Made by a program: the position numbers and the translations under genes. Shown here piece by piece: positions 62,745 through 64,000 of a DNA stretch of 64,000 nucleotides. The DNA is taken from positions 112,257-176,256 of IMG/VR virus record IMGVR_UViG_3300027833_000012; one strand, written 5' to 3'. Each line of letters opens with the position of its first letter. Positions within the stretch are counted from its first letter, which is position 1. A model generated the notes under the pieces. That model had not been told where the DNA came from, did no database searches, and saw nothing but the letters and a program-made list of their open reading frames with translations. The DNA is from a virus.

Positions 62745-64000
62745 TTATACGTTAGCTCCAGTAGAATTTATCCAACCACCATTAAAGTAGTAAATAACAT
62801 ACCCTAAATTAGAATCTATAACAACCGTACCTTCAGTAGGGGTGGTTGGTCTAACGGATACAACTGGTATTATTGGAGTATTATCATTATTATTACCTTG
62901 AGTTATTATTTCTTCACTCTTAATCACTTCCCAAGTGGATTTCCAAGTATAGTTGATTGAATTTTCACCCTTAACTTGTACTATTAAATCATCACCACTA
63001 ACTGAATAAACTACATCATCTGGATTTAAACCAATAGATTGTGAATCAAAATCATATGATACCTCTTTAATTTCTAAATCACTACCATTATTAGATAAAG
63101 CTAAAGTTCTTTTAAAAAAACCATAATTATTAGTATTGTTATGTGCTACAACATAATTAACTAATATGACAGAATCATTATTTAACCCACTGTAAGTACT
63201 TATCGTTGTTAAAGTATCATCACTAGTTGTTAAAGTGTCCTCAAACCTAAAAGGTGTAAATGGTATTTCTAAATTAACTTCAGTACTTGTTTCAGTTATT
63301 GTTATAGTACCACCAGTTGATGTTATATTTTTACCCCCACCGCTTATTCCAGTTAAATTGCTACCATCACCATAAAATGTTGTGGCTGAAACACTATTTA
63401 ATGAAATATCATCATCAAGGTTAAATACTACTTCATTATTACTTGGTATATTAGTTGTGATATTTGACCCACCACTTAATGTTAATTGTTCGGTATTATT
63501 TTGAGCAATAGCCACATTACCATCATCACCCTTAAAAGATAACCAAATACTTTGAGGACTGGTAGTTGGTGCACCAGCTTGAAATCTAATTAAATCAATA
63601 TAAAGGTTTAGTCCATTAGCGGTATTATTCTCATCAACCTCTAACCTAACTTTCTTAATTAAATTTGATGACATTTGAAAATCACCTAAAGGTATTGCAA
63701 TTACTTGCCAACTAGATATATCAGCATGTGAAAAACCATACCTATTGTTATCTAATTTAACCTTAATACCATTAATATTCCCATTTTCATCAATAAATGA
63801 TAAATTTATAAAGTGTCTATTTGGCCACTTAACCTTATTCTTGATATAAAAAGTTATTACATTGTTATCACTTATATCAAAATTATTAAGTGATTCTACT
63901 TCGAAAAAATCATTAGTTTGTGTATTTGTGAATTCTATAGATTTAGTACCACTAAATGAATCATTTGTTGAATCTGGATTAATTGTTACTGTGTTTGTTG
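62745..64000 (-). CDS. Tail fibre/adhesin protein, partial (5' end outside window)
   Basis: The frame is open across the window edge: upstream of the Met at 63674 it continues without a stop to 64000, so that Met is internal. The visible 418 residues start with a jelly-roll domain of carbohydrate-binding type (ITFYIKNKVKWPNRHFINLS, SSWQVIAIPLGDF, LNLYIDLIRFQ). A fibre repeat follows (TTFYGDGSNLTGISGGG), then a beta domain, ending with the stem motif GTVVIDSNLGYVIYYFNGGW. The G-DGSNLTGI motif is frequent in phage tail fibres. Probably the largest or first fibre in the operon. Confidence 0.65.
   Translation of the reverse strand, partial: TNTVTINPDSTNDSFSGTKSIEFTNTQTNDFFEVESLNNFDISDNNVITFYIKNKVKWPNRHFINLSFIDENGNINGIKVKLDNNRYGFSHADISSWQVIAIPLGDFQMSSNLIKKVRLEVDENNTANGLNLYIDLIRFQAGAPTTSPQSIWLSFKGDDGNVAIAQNNTEQLTLSGGSNITTNIPSNNEVVFNLDDDISLNSVSATTFYGDGSNLTGISGGGKNITSTGGTITITETSTEVNLEIPFTPFRFEDTLTTSDDTLTTISTYSGLNNDSVILVNYVVAHNNTNNYGFFKRTLALSNNGSDLEIKEVSYDFDSQSIGLNPDDVVYSVSGDDLIVQVKGENSINYTWKSTWEVIKSEEIITQGNNNDNTPIIPVVSVRPTTPTEGTVVIDSNLGYVIYYFNGGWINSTGANV

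Noticed and set aside
63674-63674. Met at 63674 as the start of the first fibre gene
   Set aside because: The frame stays open upstream to 64000 and the upstream residues continue a beta-sandwich domain, so the true start lies outside the window.
1-64000. tRNA genes, reverse transcriptase or diversity-generating retroelement, transposase, integrase, homing endonuclease
   Set aside because: I looked for cloverleaf-like segments, RT motifs, template/variable repeats and known mobile-element motifs, and saw none.

Overview
The window is about 64 kb from a low-G+C (roughly 30% by eye) contractile-tailed bacteriophage (myovirus) distantly related to T4. It carries a recognisable tail sheath, tail tube, tape measure, gp25/W and gp6/J baseplate proteins, a P2 gpI-like baseplate protein, a hub/LysM pair and many tail-fibre proteins. 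T4-type replication proteins are also present: replicative helicase, UvsX/RecA-like recombinase, gp32-like zinc-containing single-strand binding protein, FEN-type 5' nuclease, class I ribonucleotide reductase and a partial RuvC-like nuclease. Several signs point to a Bacteroidota (Flavobacteriia-like) host. Five candidate promoters carry the Bacteroidota -7 element TAnnTTTG, four of them with TTG exactly 20 nt upstream. Starts generally lack strong Shine-Dalgarno sequences. Tail proteins carry adhesin-type modules common in that phylum (SprB-like repeats, cleaved-adhesin-like sandwich, LamG-like domain).

Almost everything is on the minus strand, so the reading order runs from high to low coordinates. 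64000-57327: tail fibres and small structural proteins. 56846-46922: a gene with a possible DUF1353-type motif, sheath, tube, a gp26-like tail assembly protein with a probable programmed frameshift into a second frame, an unknown protein and the tape measure. 46593-36314: a 1330-aa tail protein with an OmpA-like domain, a LysM/gp53-like protein, a giant hub protein and an amidase. 36274-34294: small unknowns and an acidic coiled-coil protein. 34028-25677: replication and nucleotide metabolism (SSB, UvsX, FEN, unknown, helicase, NrdB, NrdA). 25546-11584: baseplate wedge genes in the P2-like W-J-...-I order, with a huge SprB-repeat protein and several structural unknowns between J and I. 11509-524: long, partly cysteine-rich fibre or adhesin proteins, ending in a paralogous fibre pair. 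472-1: start of the RuvC-like gene, cut by the window edge.

Only two plausible genes lie on the plus strand: a metallophosphoesterase with its own promoter and terminator (a 'moron' inserted in the tail module), and a 50-aa ribbon-helix-helix-like protein whose promoter is overlapped by palindromes. Four intrinsic terminators divide the window into transcription units. Two intergenic stretches deserve attention: a 26-28-bp tandem repeat array of almost pure A+T (46681-46846), and the repeat-containing leader of the SSB gene. No tRNA, rRNA, CRISPR array, insertion sequence, capsid gene or DNA polymerase gene was seen.
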